Origin: Chryseobacterium sp. 36-9
GTDB lineage: Bacteria > Bacteroidota > Bacteroidia > Flavobacteriales > Weeksellaceae
Assembly: GCA_001898785.1 (NCBI GenBank)
Contig: MKVE01000030.1
Coordinates: 7,721 to 71,720 of the forward strand
Direction: 5' to 3'
DNA: 64,000 bases
Shown: piece by piece, positions 48,107 through 56,152 of the stretch
How positions within the stretch are numbered: the first letter of the stretch is position 1
Layout: each line of letters opens with the position of its first letter
The notes under the pieces: model-generated
The model's input: only the letters and a program-made list of their open reading frames with translations
Told to the model about the DNA's origin: nothing
Database searches by the model: none
Position numbers and translations under genes: made by a program

Positions 48107-50014
48107 TTATTTATTCATTAATGTTTGCTTAACTTTTTTAATTTTATCCTGAACAGTTTTCACTTCTCTCTGTTTAGTTTCAGAAGCCCTAAACCATTGG
48201 AATTTTTCAACCTCTCTCAATTCGTTTTCCAACAATTGAATACTTCTTGTTAATTCGGCTTTCTTCTTTGGTGACCAATCAACTTTAAAAGTTTTAGTGT
48301 AAACCTTATAATGTTCTACATATATTTCAATTTTGTGTTCACCAACCATATAATTACATTCTTTTGCATTACCATAACCTTCAAGGTCAATTATTTTGGT
48401 CATAGGTGTAATTGTGAAATCTTTTGAAGTGGAATAATTTTTAGGTGAAGATTTATCATTTCTCTTAATTGTTCCATCTGGGTTTAAGTACTTTTTGTAA
48501 ATAGTAACCTTTTGTGTTCCTGTTGAATGAACTTTTATTTTTATTCCAACATACCTAATATCTTCAACATAAAATGGATTCTCGATATGTTTTGAATTAG
48601 AATCTGTATTTGTAATTTCTCCTGAAAGAATTTCAAAACATAAGTTTGGAACAATTTTTTTGTAGTTCTCAATTATGCGTGAAATTGTGGCAGACTTTAA
48701 TGAGTTATTTTCTGTCCAATTGATTAATTCCCAAAACTCTTTTTTAATTTCCGACTTATCACTTTCTTTAATTTTCTTTAAATTCTTATCTGTTAAGATT
48801 CCAGATACTAAATCATTTACATTTCCCCAATTAATTGAATTTCTAATATTTTCCTCTACCGCACTCCAATTAATGGTCTTATGACCCATTCTTAAAAGAA
48901 AGTCAGTTTCTTCCATTTTTTTCACTTCCTGCCTTATTTTTCTTTCATTTTCAGCATATGCTTCTTTAACAGAATTTAGAAACATCACTATTTCTGAAAT
49001 CTCTCTATCTTTCATTCCTTCAAGTGTACTGATATTTTCTTTTACTTTGTTTTTGGTTGCATCATTTACCGCTATGCTTTCGGCTAATTTTGCCAGTTTC
49101 ATAGCCTCTTCAAGATAATTGTTGCTTTTTTCTTGCTTTTGGCTTTCATTGAAATAATCAACAGAACATTGTAATATTTCTTTAGCTACATTGTCAGCCA
49201 ACATCTTGTATTGTAGATTAGCATTACCTACAATAGATTTTAAAAGAGTTAATTCGCTTTTGGTATTACTGTATAAATCAGTTGCACACTTATAAACATT
49301 GATTTTATCTTTTGTGCGTTTTTTGGTGCATTGTTCAATTTGTGTTTCAATTTTATGAATAGGCTCTTCGGTAAACTTTTTGGAAAGATATTTTTGAGTA
49401 GTTCCGTTACAATTGCTGAACAACTCCATTGTTTCTGAAGTTGAATATTTGCCTTTGAATTGCGCTAGTAATTCATCAATCAATAGTTCAATTTGCTTTG
49501 GTGTATCAATAGAAAAAGTCTCGTCAGCAACTATATGAACAAAATCTTTAAAATTTTCCGATTCAATTAGTTTTATTTTGGTAGTAATTCCTCGTTTTAA
49601 ATCTTCTTTGGAATGTCCCGACAAATAAAGCGTACTGATATTATTGAAAGCTGAATAATTTTTTGAGTTAACCTCTTTCTCATTGCTTAATTTTTCCCAA
49701 ATTTCAGAAGCTTTTTCTTTGTTTCCGCTTATCAGATGCTGGATTGCCGTATTATCAATGGGATTGAGATTGAGAAACCAAAATAGGGAATAGAAAACTT
49801 TATTCTGATTTTGTTCGATGTCAGAAAAAGCCTTGTCAATAATGGTACTACTCCTTTGTAAAGAGGATAGAAAAGGAAAATCATATTCAGAAGAGATTTC
49901 TTTACCTACTTCGCTGAATCTCTTGACTTTACTTTTTTGTTTCAGAATATCTTTCTCGGAACTGTTAGCGAGAATTCCTGCAATTCTATAGGGATTATTT
50001 ATAACTGATTTCAT
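48107..50014 (-). CDS. Large protein with J-like N-terminus, first gene of the chaperone operon
   Basis: 635 residues from the ATG at 50014; a longer frame starts at 50062. The N-terminus, NNPYRIAGILANSSEKDILK followed by a basic helix, resembles helices I-II of a J domain (NPY-x-x-LG-x5-S-x2-EI). The HPD signature is not seen. Helical, possibly TPR-like segments follow to about 440, then a beta domain (about 480-580) with YVGIKIKVHSTGTQKVTIYKKYL, and a C-terminal coiled coil. No TM segment is present. It is the promoter-proximal gene next to GrpE-like and Hsp70 genes, so a substrate-recruiting co-chaperone is a reasonable guess. The J-like call is tentative. Confidence 0.6.
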   Translation of the reverse strand: MKSVINNPYRIAGILANSSEKDILKQKSKVKRFSEVGKEISSEYDFPFLSSLQRSSTIIDKAFSDIEQNQNKVFYSLFWFLNLNPIDNTAIQHLISGNKEKASEIWEKLSNEKEVNSKNYSAFNNISTLYLSGHSKEDLKRGITTKIKLIESENFKDFVHIVADETFSIDTPKQIELLIDELLAQFKGKYSTSETMELFSNCNGTTQKYLSKKFTEEPIHKIETQIEQCTKKRTKDKINVYKCATDLYSNTKSELTLLKSIVGNANLQYKMLADNVAKEILQCSVDYFNESQKQEKSNNYLEEAMKLAKLAESIAVNDATKNKVKENISTLEGMKDREISEIVMFLNSVKEAYAENERKIRQEVKKMEETDFLLRMGHKTINWSAVEENIRNSINWGNVNDLVSGILTDKNLKKIKESDKSEIKKEFWELINWTENNSLKSATISRIIENYKKIVPNLCFEILSGEITNTDSNSKHIENPFYVEDIRYVGIKIKVHSTGTQKVTIYKKYLNPDGTIKRNDKSSPKNYSTSKDFTITPMTKIIDLEGYGNAKECNYMVGEHKIEIYVEHYKVYTKTFKVDWSPKKKAELTRSIQLLENELREVEKFQWFRASETKQREVKTVQDKIKKVKQTLMNK

Positions 50015-50100
50015 TGTAATTTCTACGGTCTGGCAATTTATATGCTTTTTTTTATTATTCACTACGGTTTTCCGTAAAAAACAAAAAAATAACGTGAGCT

Positions 50101-50238
50101 AATTCCCCTTGTTCGTATCTGCGGTGGTCGAATACCGATAGCACAAAGCAAAAAGGAACGCCCACGCTTTACCGTAGGCGTTTCCACTTTTACTTTCCTG
50201 TGCTATTTGAAATTTTCGACCTTTCAGATACAGGAATT
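50101..50238. repeat. Nested 138-bp inverted repeat in the leader of the chaperone operon
   Basis: Five arms pair in order: AATTCC (50101) with GGAATT (50233), GTATCTG (50115) with CAGATAC (50225), GGTCGAA (50126) with TTCGACC (50215), ATAGCACA (50138) with TGTGCTAT (50199), and GGAACGCC (50155) with GGCGTTTCC (50177). The loop is 14 bases. It lies between the relaxase stop and the first cargo gene, both leftward. It could be an mRNA leader structure, a terminator-attenuator or a protein-binding cruciform. Confidence 0.7.
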
Positions 50239-50314
50239 TATAAAGCGAAACGCTATATTTTTATATATCTATTTTTCTTTGTTTTAACTCATTGAAACTT
50301 CTTTTGTTCTCCTG

Positions 50315-50322
50315 CAAATATA
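50315..50322 (-). promoter_or_regulatory. Possible -7 element for the cargo operon
   Basis: On the minus strand TATATTTG matches TAnnTTTG, about 50 bases downstream of the relaxase stop in transcription order. No well-spaced -33 TTG is seen. If used, the transcript would carry the nested inverted repeat in its 5' leader. Confidence 0.35.
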
Positions 50323-50370
50323 TGAAAAATACGTCAAGGATTTCATCTGTAGGACATTTCAAAGTCTATT

Positions 50371-51636
50371 CTACAATTTTCTCCCTTTCTTCTTTTTCTT
50401 CATCCGATTAGCAAACTGTTCTTCTTCGTAATCCTCGCCTTGTGCATCGGATAGCAGGCTAAACAATCCCAAATCGGTATTAGGCGAATGTTCCTGTGAG
50501 AGAAACTCAAAAAGGTCTTTTGTAGGTGGTAGGTTGTCTATTTCATTTGCTTTAGAAACAGGGTTATCTTGTATCTTCAATTCGGGTTTATTTCCATTGT
50601 TCCACCAATCATTGAATACGTTTGCCGACAAGTTTCTGTCCAAAGACGAACCGTTCCAAACGATACGGCTTTCGTGGTCGATAAAGGTCATACCGTAAAT
50701 TCGTCCTTCACTATTACGTCTTACAACTGTATTAATACCCTGCTCAGTCAACTGCTTTTTAAAATCTGTTTCATTGCTTGTGGTATGTATGGCAAGCCCC
50801 ACCGTATTTTTCAGAACAGACCTTACAGGCGTGGTTTTCATTTTTTCTTTGGACTGCTCAAAATGCTTTTGTAATTGTGCAACGCCTGCATCTTTTCCGA
50901 AAAGTGATGCTTTGAACGGATTGCTTGCCTTGTTTCCGTTTTCATCCAATGCCACATACACCAATCCGTTTACAGTTTGACCGTTCCGCTCGCCTTTGAC
51001 TTCTTCCGCTGTGATGTTGAAAAGCGACAGTAATGCATTATAGCTTCCCATAGTTGAGAATCTATAATATTTCGGCAGGTGTCTAACAACCGAAGCTATC
51101 TGGCTTTTGATATCGCCAGTTTGATAATTTACAGGTTTGAAAATCTTATCATTCTGCTTTTGTTCTACTTCTGTTGCTTGCTTGAGGTTGTATTTCTGCT
51201 CCAAATCCCGACAGATTGCCATTGATCGTGCGTGGTCGTAATCATCGGGGATTTTCTTTCCGTCTATACCCACGCAGGTTGAAACGATATGGATATGTGA
51301 TCGGTCAATATCCGTATGCTTGAAAACAATATAGGGCTGATTGCCATAGCCCATACGCTCCATATAAACGCGAGCCATTTCGGCAAACTGTTCATCGCTG
51401 ACCTTATCCGTAGGATCTGGGTTCAGCGATATATGGCGCACTGTCTTTTCTGTTTTGATATTTGCCGATAGGTAAGGTTCAAAACACTGATTAAAATACG
51501 AAGCAGAATACCTGCCGTCCATTGTATCGGCTATCTTGTTCAGCAACAAAACCGCTCCATTTTCCTTGTCCACTTTCTGCTGATTGTACAGGATAGCACC
51601 GTACATATTGCTTCCCTTCCCGATTTTTGCAATCAT
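50371..51636 (-). CDS. Relaxase/mobilization nuclease (MobB type)
   Basis: 421 residues. This is the relaxase that nicks oriT and pilots the transferred strand. The N-terminus MIAKIGKGSNMYGAILYN is typical of Bacteroidota MobB relaxases. The three-His metal motif is in FKHTDIDRSHIHIVS (about 105-120), and the candidate nicking Tyr lies in the N-terminal third. The tail is a Lys-rich basic stretch. The gene follows mobA by 4 bases. Downstream, where related conjugative elements have the coupling protein mobC, the cargo operon begins instead. Confidence 0.9.
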   Translation of the reverse strand: MIAKIGKGSNMYGAILYNQQKVDKENGAVLLLNKIADTMDGRYSASYFNQCFEPYLSANIKTEKTVRHISLNPDPTDKVSDEQFAEMARVYMERMGYGNQPYIVFKHTDIDRSHIHIVSTCVGIDGKKIPDDYDHARSMAICRDLEQKYNLKQATEVEQKQNDKIFKPVNYQTGDIKSQIASVVRHLPKYYRFSTMGSYNALLSLFNITAEEVKGERNGQTVNGLVYVALDENGNKASNPFKASLFGKDAGVAQLQKHFEQSKEKMKTTPVRSVLKNTVGLAIHTTSNETDFKKQLTEQGINTVVRRNSEGRIYGMTFIDHESRIVWNGSSLDRNLSANVFNDWWNNGNKPELKIQDNPVSKANEIDNLPPTKDLFEFLSQEHSPNTDLGLFSLLSDAQGEDYEEEQFANRMKKKKKGRKL

Positions 51637-51640
51637 TTTT

Positions 51641-52075
51641 CTACTCTTTTTTCAGGTATTTCTTTTCAAATTCTGTGGTTAGGGCAACAACCTTCAGCAA
51701 CAGTTCTTTCATTTCTTCCGTTTGTTTTTCCAACTTATAGAGGTATGCCGATGCCTTTTTATCTGAAAAATTAGAGTTCAACAGCTTTACAATCTGATTG
51801 TAATTGGTTGCGATCCCTCTGAATTGGCTAAAAAATCTGGTCAATCCTTCGTGGTATTCTACTGCATCCATATTAATTTTGACGGTCTTTACGGTCTTCT
51901 GAAAGATGCAAGCCGTAATAAAATGAGCTATTACTTTCATTCCCGATTGGTCAAAGAGGGCAAGGAACTTGGCATTGTCTTCTGCATTCAGGTTAATGGA
52001 ATACCGATTGACAGCAGGGTCGTTCTTCGGTTTTCTTCCTGTTTTACTAATCTTTTTTCTGTCTTTCTCTTCCAT
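51641..52075 (-). CDS. Mobilization accessory protein MobA
   Basis: 144 residues. Basic N-terminus (KISKTGRKPKNDPAVNRYSI) with a ribbon-helix-helix-like start (NRYSINLNAEDNAKFLALFDQSG), a middle helical region with FFSQFRGIATNYNQIVKLLN, and a C-terminal coiled coil. It matches the small MobA proteins next to MobB in CTnDOT-type elements, which bind oriT and help the relaxase. Start ATG at 52075; the intergenic region upstream probably contains oriT. Confidence 0.85.
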   Translation of the reverse strand: MEEKDRKKISKTGRKPKNDPAVNRYSINLNAEDNAKFLALFDQSGMKVIAHFITACIFQKTVKTVKINMDAVEYHEGLTRFFSQFRGIATNYNQIVKLLNSNFSDKKASAYLYKLEKQTEEMKELLLKVVALTTEFEKKYLKKE

Positions 52076-52139
52076 AATAAATCCATTTTAATTTTTAATA
52101 AATGAGCGACTTCGGAGCCGTTTCCAGCCCCCAGCAAGG

Positions 52140-52235
52140 GCAAGTGCTTTTGAGGTGCCGAAATTCATTTCGAGTACCTCAAAAGATAACTTGCTCTGAA
52201 CAAGGGTTCAGAAAAATCCGTTTTGCAAACGGATT
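52140..52235. other. Candidate oriT: two hairpins upstream of mobA
   Basis: The first hairpin has GCAAGT/ACTTGC (52140, 52189) around CTTTTGAGGT (52147-52156)/ACCTCAAAAG (52176-52185), with inner CGAAAT/ATTTCG. The second is a perfect 9-bp stem, AATCCGTTT (52215-52223)/AAACGGATT (52227-52235). Paired hairpins next to mob genes are typical of transfer origins. The nick site cannot be assigned by eye. The rest of 52076-52613 holds no clear gene. Confidence 0.45.
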
Positions 52236-52322
52236 GTAGTTAGCAGGGAAAACCCATAGCTTCCATTACAAATTTCGGTAAGACTATTTGAATACCAGCT
52301 ATTTACAACAATGAAAATGAAC

Positions 52323-52336
52323 GCCAAATGATGCCA
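52323..52336 (+). promoter_or_regulatory. Copy 1 of the GCCAAATRMYGCCA motif
   Basis: GCCAAATGATGCCA, about 280 bases before the DUF3408 gene. Two more copies of the same 14-mer pattern lie at 53548 and 54012, all in intergenic DNA of the mobile element and in the same orientation. Confidence 0.5.
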
Positions 52337-52613
52337 CTGAATACCACCTTAAAGCAGATTGGGACTGCTTTTATTTCCTTTGTATATGGCTAGCTAGCTG
52401 ATTGGTTATATCCTTAATGAAGTAACTAAACAGCATAAATCCCGACAGCAAATCTGCGTGATTGAATGCAGACGAATTGCAGATTTTTGGGTTAATGAAC
52501 TAACCAATTAAGGGTATGCAGGTGCTTAGGTAGATAGGTAGTTACATAGATACAACAGTATATACAGCTGATTGCTTAGTTAACCAAACAGCTAATTGGA
52601 TATAATATTAAAA

Positions 52614-53117
52614 ATGATAGATATGATACACGAAGAAAACAAAGATCAGCAACCCGAAAAAGAGGATTTCTCTATTGAAAATTTCATAACTGATGAAAAT
52701 AAACAATCTTTCACGGAACAACAGGTAGTAACACATCGGGAAGATTTTGTCAAACCCAAAGTAGATGAGGAAGCTATTATGCGTGTAATGGCAGGCGAAG
52801 AACCTTCGGAAACTGAAACGGAAAACACAAAAACACCTGCGAGTAATACAAAAAGGATGATTTACAAGCCAAAGAAGCTGACCAAAGAGGACTACTGCGG
52901 ACGGTTCTTCAAAATTCCCACGACAACGGCAAGCAGGGGGAAATCAGTGTATGTACGGCAGGAACACCACGAAACATTTAACAGACTTACAAACATTATG
53001 GGCATCGACAAACTGACGATTTATGCGTATCTGGACAACATTATCGAATACCACTTTCAGGAGTTCGGGGAATTGATTAGGGAAATCTATGACGAGAAAC
53101 ACAAACCGTTGTTTTGA
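52614..53117 (+). CDS. DUF3408 family mobile-element protein
   Basis: 167 residues. The acidic, low-complexity N-terminal half is followed by a conserved C-terminal domain (YCGRFFKIPTTTASRGKSVYV, RQEHHETFNRLTNIMG, LTIYAYLDNIIEYHFQEF) typical of DUF3408. These proteins accompany transfer and mobilization genes of Bacteroidota conjugative transposons and may bind DNA via a ribbon-helix-helix-like fold. The frame opens at a TTG (52596). ATG 52614 is chosen; 52623 is also possible. It is divergent from mobA. Confidence 0.85.
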   Translation: MIDMIHEENKDQQPEKEDFSIENFITDENKQSFTEQQVVTHREDFVKPKVDEEAIMRVMAGEEPSETETENTKTPASNTKRMIYKPKKLTKEDYCGRFFKIPTTTASRGKSVYVRQEHHETFNRLTNIMGIDKLTIYAYLDNIIEYHFQEFGELIREIYDEKHKPLF

Positions 53118-53624
53118 TAACTATACGTGGTGGGTGGTACGTTTCTACCTCTTAAAATTATTTTCCAAAAGAAAAAAACAGAAAAAAAAGAAAGCCATTT
53201 TAACAAGGGGACAGGCGGAAAAACCAAAAGGAAACGGAATAAGTCCCGAAGGGTGGCAGGGCACACAACAAACTCGGCGAAGCCACCATATTTGCCCTGC
53301 CATTATGCCGTAGTCTTTTGGTTGGGTGGTGCGGTGGCTGTCCACCTTATCTTTGCTCCCTTTTTTATTCTTTTTTTAATCAATTCCAATCAAAGAAAGA
53401 GTATAAAAAACACGTAAGGGCTAAGGATAGGGTGTTTTTTGTATGCTTTCCTTTATCCTTACAAAACTCTTTAAATGTATGAGGGCTTTGCGAGGAAAAT
53501 TTAAAGTGTTTTGAGGATTACTTTCTATTCATGTTGTGCCAACATAAGCCAAATACTGCCACATAATGCCAAATGAAAACAATACATTCCCTTGTGTTCT
53601 ATATTGGGTGCAAATTTTGAACCT
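53118..53624. other. Intergenic stretch with a G+C-rich hairpin
   Basis: About 500 bases without a convincing gene; several short frames overlap here in both directions and look spurious. GGCAGGGCA (53255-53263) pairs with TGCCCTGCC (53293-53301), with a small inner GGC-GAA-GCC hairpin. It may be a regulatory or transfer-related structure. Confidence 0.5.
53548..53561 (+). promoter_or_regulatory. Copy 2 of the GCCAAATRMYGCCA motif
   Basis: GCCAAATACTGCCA, followed by a further half copy GCCAAAT at 53568-53574, about 65 bases before the ATG of the next gene. Confidence 0.5.
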
Positions 53625-53990
53625 ATGGCACAAAAAGTAATACCTGACAAAGAGCAGAAAGAGAAAGAACATAGTCCTTTGATACAGGTTGATAAGCAGA
53701 GTGACCCGATTTCTAATTTCATCGCTAATTTAAAACGTCAGTTCAGGGAAGCAAAAGGCTTAATAGATTGGAACAGGCTATTCGGGGGAAAACGTACTGA
53801 ACAACAAAAGCAGACTTCCGAACCTGAAAGCATAATAGGTGCGACAAAAACGCTTATCCGTTCGGACTTCAAAAATGAAGAAAAAAATCAGGCTATACAG
53901 ACCAATAAAAAGCCTGCTTTAAAAATGGACAATACAATCATAACGCAACAGTCTCGTCCTAAAAGTAAGAAACCAAAGTTAGGATTATAG
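53625..53990 (+). CDS. Hypothetical mobile-element protein
   Basis: 121 residues from the ATG at 53625; an in-frame ATG at 53592 would add 11 residues overlapping the presumed control region. The product is hydrophilic, Lys/Gln-rich and largely disordered in appearance, with one helical patch (SNFIANLKRQFREAKGLIDWNRLFGG) and a basic end. No family recognised. Its place between DUF3408 and the HTH genes is typical for such small accessory genes. Confidence 0.6.
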   Translation: MAQKVIPDKEQKEKEHSPLIQVDKQSDPISNFIANLKRQFREAKGLIDWNRLFGGKRTEQQKQTSEPESIIGATKTLIRSDFKNEEKNQAIQTNKKPALKMDNTIITQQSRPKSKKPKLGL

Positions 53991-54011
53991 CCTAGTATTT
54001 GGCAACTGTAC

Positions 54012-54025
54012 GCCAAATACCGCCA
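54012..54025 (+). promoter_or_regulatory. Copy 3 of the GCCAAATRMYGCCA motif with an inverted half site
   Basis: GCCAAATACCGCCA lies 17 bases before the HTH gene start. It is preceded by ATTTGGC at 53997-54003, which makes a dyad ATTTGGC-N8-GCCAAAT. The dyad suggests a dimeric regulator, possibly one of the adjacent HTH proteins. Confidence 0.55.
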
Positions 54026-54042
54026 TCGGATGCAACATTAAA

Positions 54043-54387
54043 ATGACCTATGTGAATAGCTTTTATTTTAGAGGTTTAAATGATGCAGATATGGAAATAA
54101 CAGTTTTAGACATTCAGATTTTGAAAGCATTGCATAGGGAAGTTAAGGAAGTTTCCAATTTGATAGCGGAAATGACTACACCCTACAAAGCACTGCAACA
54201 GGCAACGAAATGGCTCGACCAGCAGGAAGCCTGTCAACTGCTCAACATCAGCAAACGAACATTGCAGACTTACAGGTCAAAAGGTATTCTTGGGGCAACG
54301 CAAATCAATCGTAAGACTTATTTCAGATTATCCGAAGTGGAGTTACTTATGCAGGGAGAGCGACCATTAAAAAAGCAAAAGAAATGA
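54043..54387 (+). CDS. Excisionase-like helix-turn-helix protein
   Basis: 114 residues. A C-terminal MerR/excisionase-type winged HTH: WLDQQEACQLLNISKRTLQT then YRSKGILGATQINRKTYFRLSEVELLM. Such proteins act in excision and gene control of Bacteroidota conjugative transposons. ATG 54043 is used; an internal ATG (54091) is possible. The stop overlaps the next start (ATGA), and the two products are clearly paralogous. Confidence 0.82.
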   Translation: MTYVNSFYFRGLNDADMEITVLDIQILKALHREVKEVSNLIAEMTTPYKALQQATKWLDQQEACQLLNISKRTLQTYRSKGILGATQINRKTYFRLSEVELLMQGERPLKKQKK

Positions 54388-54665
54388 AACAGATTGGAGA
54401 TTCAAACGAAGATATGCTTGCCTTGCTCGAAGCTGTGGTAGGCATCAAAAATGAACTGCTGTATATCAGAGAATATTTCCACCCATTACTAAAAGGGGAA
54501 ATCTATCTGTCAGGTGAACAGGTTTGCGAGATGTTACACATCAGCAAACGGACATTGCAACAGTACAGGGATGACGGACTGATACCTTTTATCAAGCTCG
54601 AACGAAAAATCCTTTTCCGTGAAAGCGATATTATCAAGGTATTGGAAGATAACTATCAGCGTTAG
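54384..54665 (+). CDS. Second excisionase-like helix-turn-helix protein
   Basis: 93 residues with the same winged HTH as its upstream neighbour (GEQVCEMLHISKRTLQQYRD, DGLIPFIKLERKILFRESDI), so the pair arose by tandem duplication. It is translationally coupled to the first. It is likely a recombination directionality factor or regulator for the adjacent integrase. A terminator follows within about 50 bases. Confidence 0.82.
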   Translation: MKQIGDSNEDMLALLEAVVGIKNELLYIREYFHPLLKGEIYLSGEQVCEMLHISKRTLQQYRDDGLIPFIKLERKILFRESDIIKVLEDNYQR

Positions 54666-54716
54666 CTGATTAAATGAATGCTTTGAAACTGTAACCCGTA
54701 TCGGTCAATTAAAGAA

Positions 54717-54753
54717 ACAGCCCACTGCTTAAAGCGGTGGGCTGTGTTGTTTT
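54717..54753. terminator. Strong bidirectional terminator between HTH pair and integrase
   Basis: ACAGCCCACTGC (54717-54728) pairs with GCGGTGGGCTGT (54734-54745) through 12 bp with one G-T. It is flanked by T residues on the right; A residues on the left would serve the converging integrase gene. Confidence 0.85.
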
Positions 54754-54772
54754 AAAAAATTGTGACATAATG

Positions 54773-56029
54773 TTATAGGCTTGAAACAAAGGACTCCTCC
54801 ATACCCTTAAATTTATGCGATACCTTTTGCATATCCTTTCCGACTTTCTCGTTGAGTATCTTAGCATAAATCTGAGTAGTGGCAATGTTTTTATGTCCTA
54901 ACATCTTGCTCAAACTCTCCAACGGAACACCCTCGCTTAAAAATAGCGTAGCAAACGTATGACGTGCCAAATGAAAGGTTACTTTCTTTTCTACAAGGCA
55001 GTCAATCAGTTGAGATATTCTCTTTAAACTGTCATTACAAATCGTATTTGATGGTACAGGAAATACCTTTCCGTCCTTTGACAATCCTGCATATTTTTCA
55101 ATAATCATTTTTGGAATATCTAAGAGCATTACGTTTGATGATGTAGCTGTTTTCTTTCTTCGCACAATAATCCACCTGTTACCGTCAAAAAAATCTTGGA
55201 TATTGCTATTTTTAAGTCCTTTCATATCTGAATAGGAAAGACCTGTAAAGCAACTGAAAACAAACAGGTCTTTAACTAATTCGTCTTTCTTTTTATCGCA
55301 GTTGAACGTTACGAGCTGTTCCAATTCATTACGCAATAGATAACCACGGTCTTTATCCTTTTTGGTATTCTTGTATTCGTTGAATGGATTAAAAGCAAGA
55401 TGCTTTCTGCTCATTGCCAATCGGCAAAGCGTAGTAAATCCAATCATATACAGCCAAATGGTGTTGTGTGTTAAACTTTGGTCGTCACGCAGGTAGTAAT
55501 CAAAGTCCTGCACAAAATCAGGTGTAAGGTCGTTAAAGGACACATCGGAATAGCCGTATTTTGTAAGTGCAAAATTTCGAAGATGTTTCAAAAGTATTTT
55601 GTATTTACTGCGTGTGCCATTTACCCGAAGTCCACTATTAACCTTTTTCTCATAGTCGGATAGGAACTGTTCATAGAATTTGAAAAAGGTTAGTTCTCCA
55701 CTTTCCATCCCAAGAACGGCATTTTTAAGTTTAGCACTGTTTACAGCCCCCTCATTCTTCAGAATTTTGGAATAGCATTCCTCAATATCCGAACGAATTT
55801 TGTCAAGTTTCCTGTTTGTGTCTTGTGCTTCTCGGCTTTTACCTAAAACCCTGCCGTACTTCAAATCCCAATTTGTTGCGGAAATATCCAGCTTTGTACT
55901 GAATGCAGACTGTTTGCCGTTTACGGTAATCCTGCACATAACCGTAACTTTTCCGTTTTTCTTTGGGGCGTTCTTTTTAAGGTAGAACAATACCTTAAAC
56001 GTTGATTTTTTTGTCGTTTCCATACTCAC
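54773..56029 (-). CDS. Tyrosine recombinase (IntDOT-like integrase)
   Basis: 418 residues. An N-terminal arm-binding domain is followed by a SAM-like core-binding domain (about 110-210) and the catalytic domain. HLARHTFATLFLSEGVPLES gives His-x-x-Arg, LGHKNIATTQIYAKIL gives the third His and the nucleophilic Tyr. At the position of the first catalytic Arg the sequence is CFTGLSYSDMKGL, with Ser instead of Arg, as I recall for IntDOT of CTnDOT. This points to the Bacteroidota integrase group that tolerates limited heterology in the crossover. It sits at the right end of the element, transcribed inward. Confidence 0.93.
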   Translation of the reverse strand: MSMETTKKSTFKVLFYLKKNAPKKNGKVTVMCRITVNGKQSAFSTKLDISATNWDLKYGRVLGKSREAQDTNRKLDKIRSDIEECYSKILKNEGAVNSAKLKNAVLGMESGELTFFKFYEQFLSDYEKKVNSGLRVNGTRSKYKILLKHLRNFALTKYGYSDVSFNDLTPDFVQDFDYYLRDDQSLTHNTIWLYMIGFTTLCRLAMSRKHLAFNPFNEYKNTKKDKDRGYLLRNELEQLVTFNCDKKKDELVKDLFVFSCFTGLSYSDMKGLKNSNIQDFFDGNRWIIVRRKKTATSSNVMLLDIPKMIIEKYAGLSKDGKVFPVPSNTICNDSLKRISQLIDCLVEKKVTFHLARHTFATLFLSEGVPLESLSKMLGHKNIATTQIYAKILNEKVGKDMQKVSHKFKGMEESFVSSL

Positions 56030-56052
56030 AATTCTTAATGATAAAATTAAAC

Positions 56053-56070
56053 CTATGTGAGCTACGGAAC
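56053..56070 (+). repeat. Right-end copy of the short inverted end motif
   Basis: CTATGTGAGCTACGGAAC is the imperfect inverted counterpart of the sequence at 41865-41882. Confidence 0.4.
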
Positions 56071-56136
56071 AATATGAAAAACTATGCAGAAAGCTGAAAT
56101 ACAGTATTTTAAAACGATTGTTTCTAATATTTAAAA

Positions 56137-56152
56137 GTAACGTTTTAGTAAC
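56137..56152 (+). repeat. Right-end paired GTAAC motif (possible integrase arm site)
   Basis: GTAACGTTTTAGTAAC has the same 11-base spacing of two GTAAC units as 41822-41837. Just outside, TTACTTTTGC (56154-56163) is one base from GTAnnTTTGC, the CTnDOT target motif as I recall it. Confidence 0.45.

Noticed and set aside
53089-53417. Overlapping frames of 66-96 codons between DUF3408 and the next gene
   Set aside because: They overlap each other on both strands and cover a hairpin; none has family-like composition.
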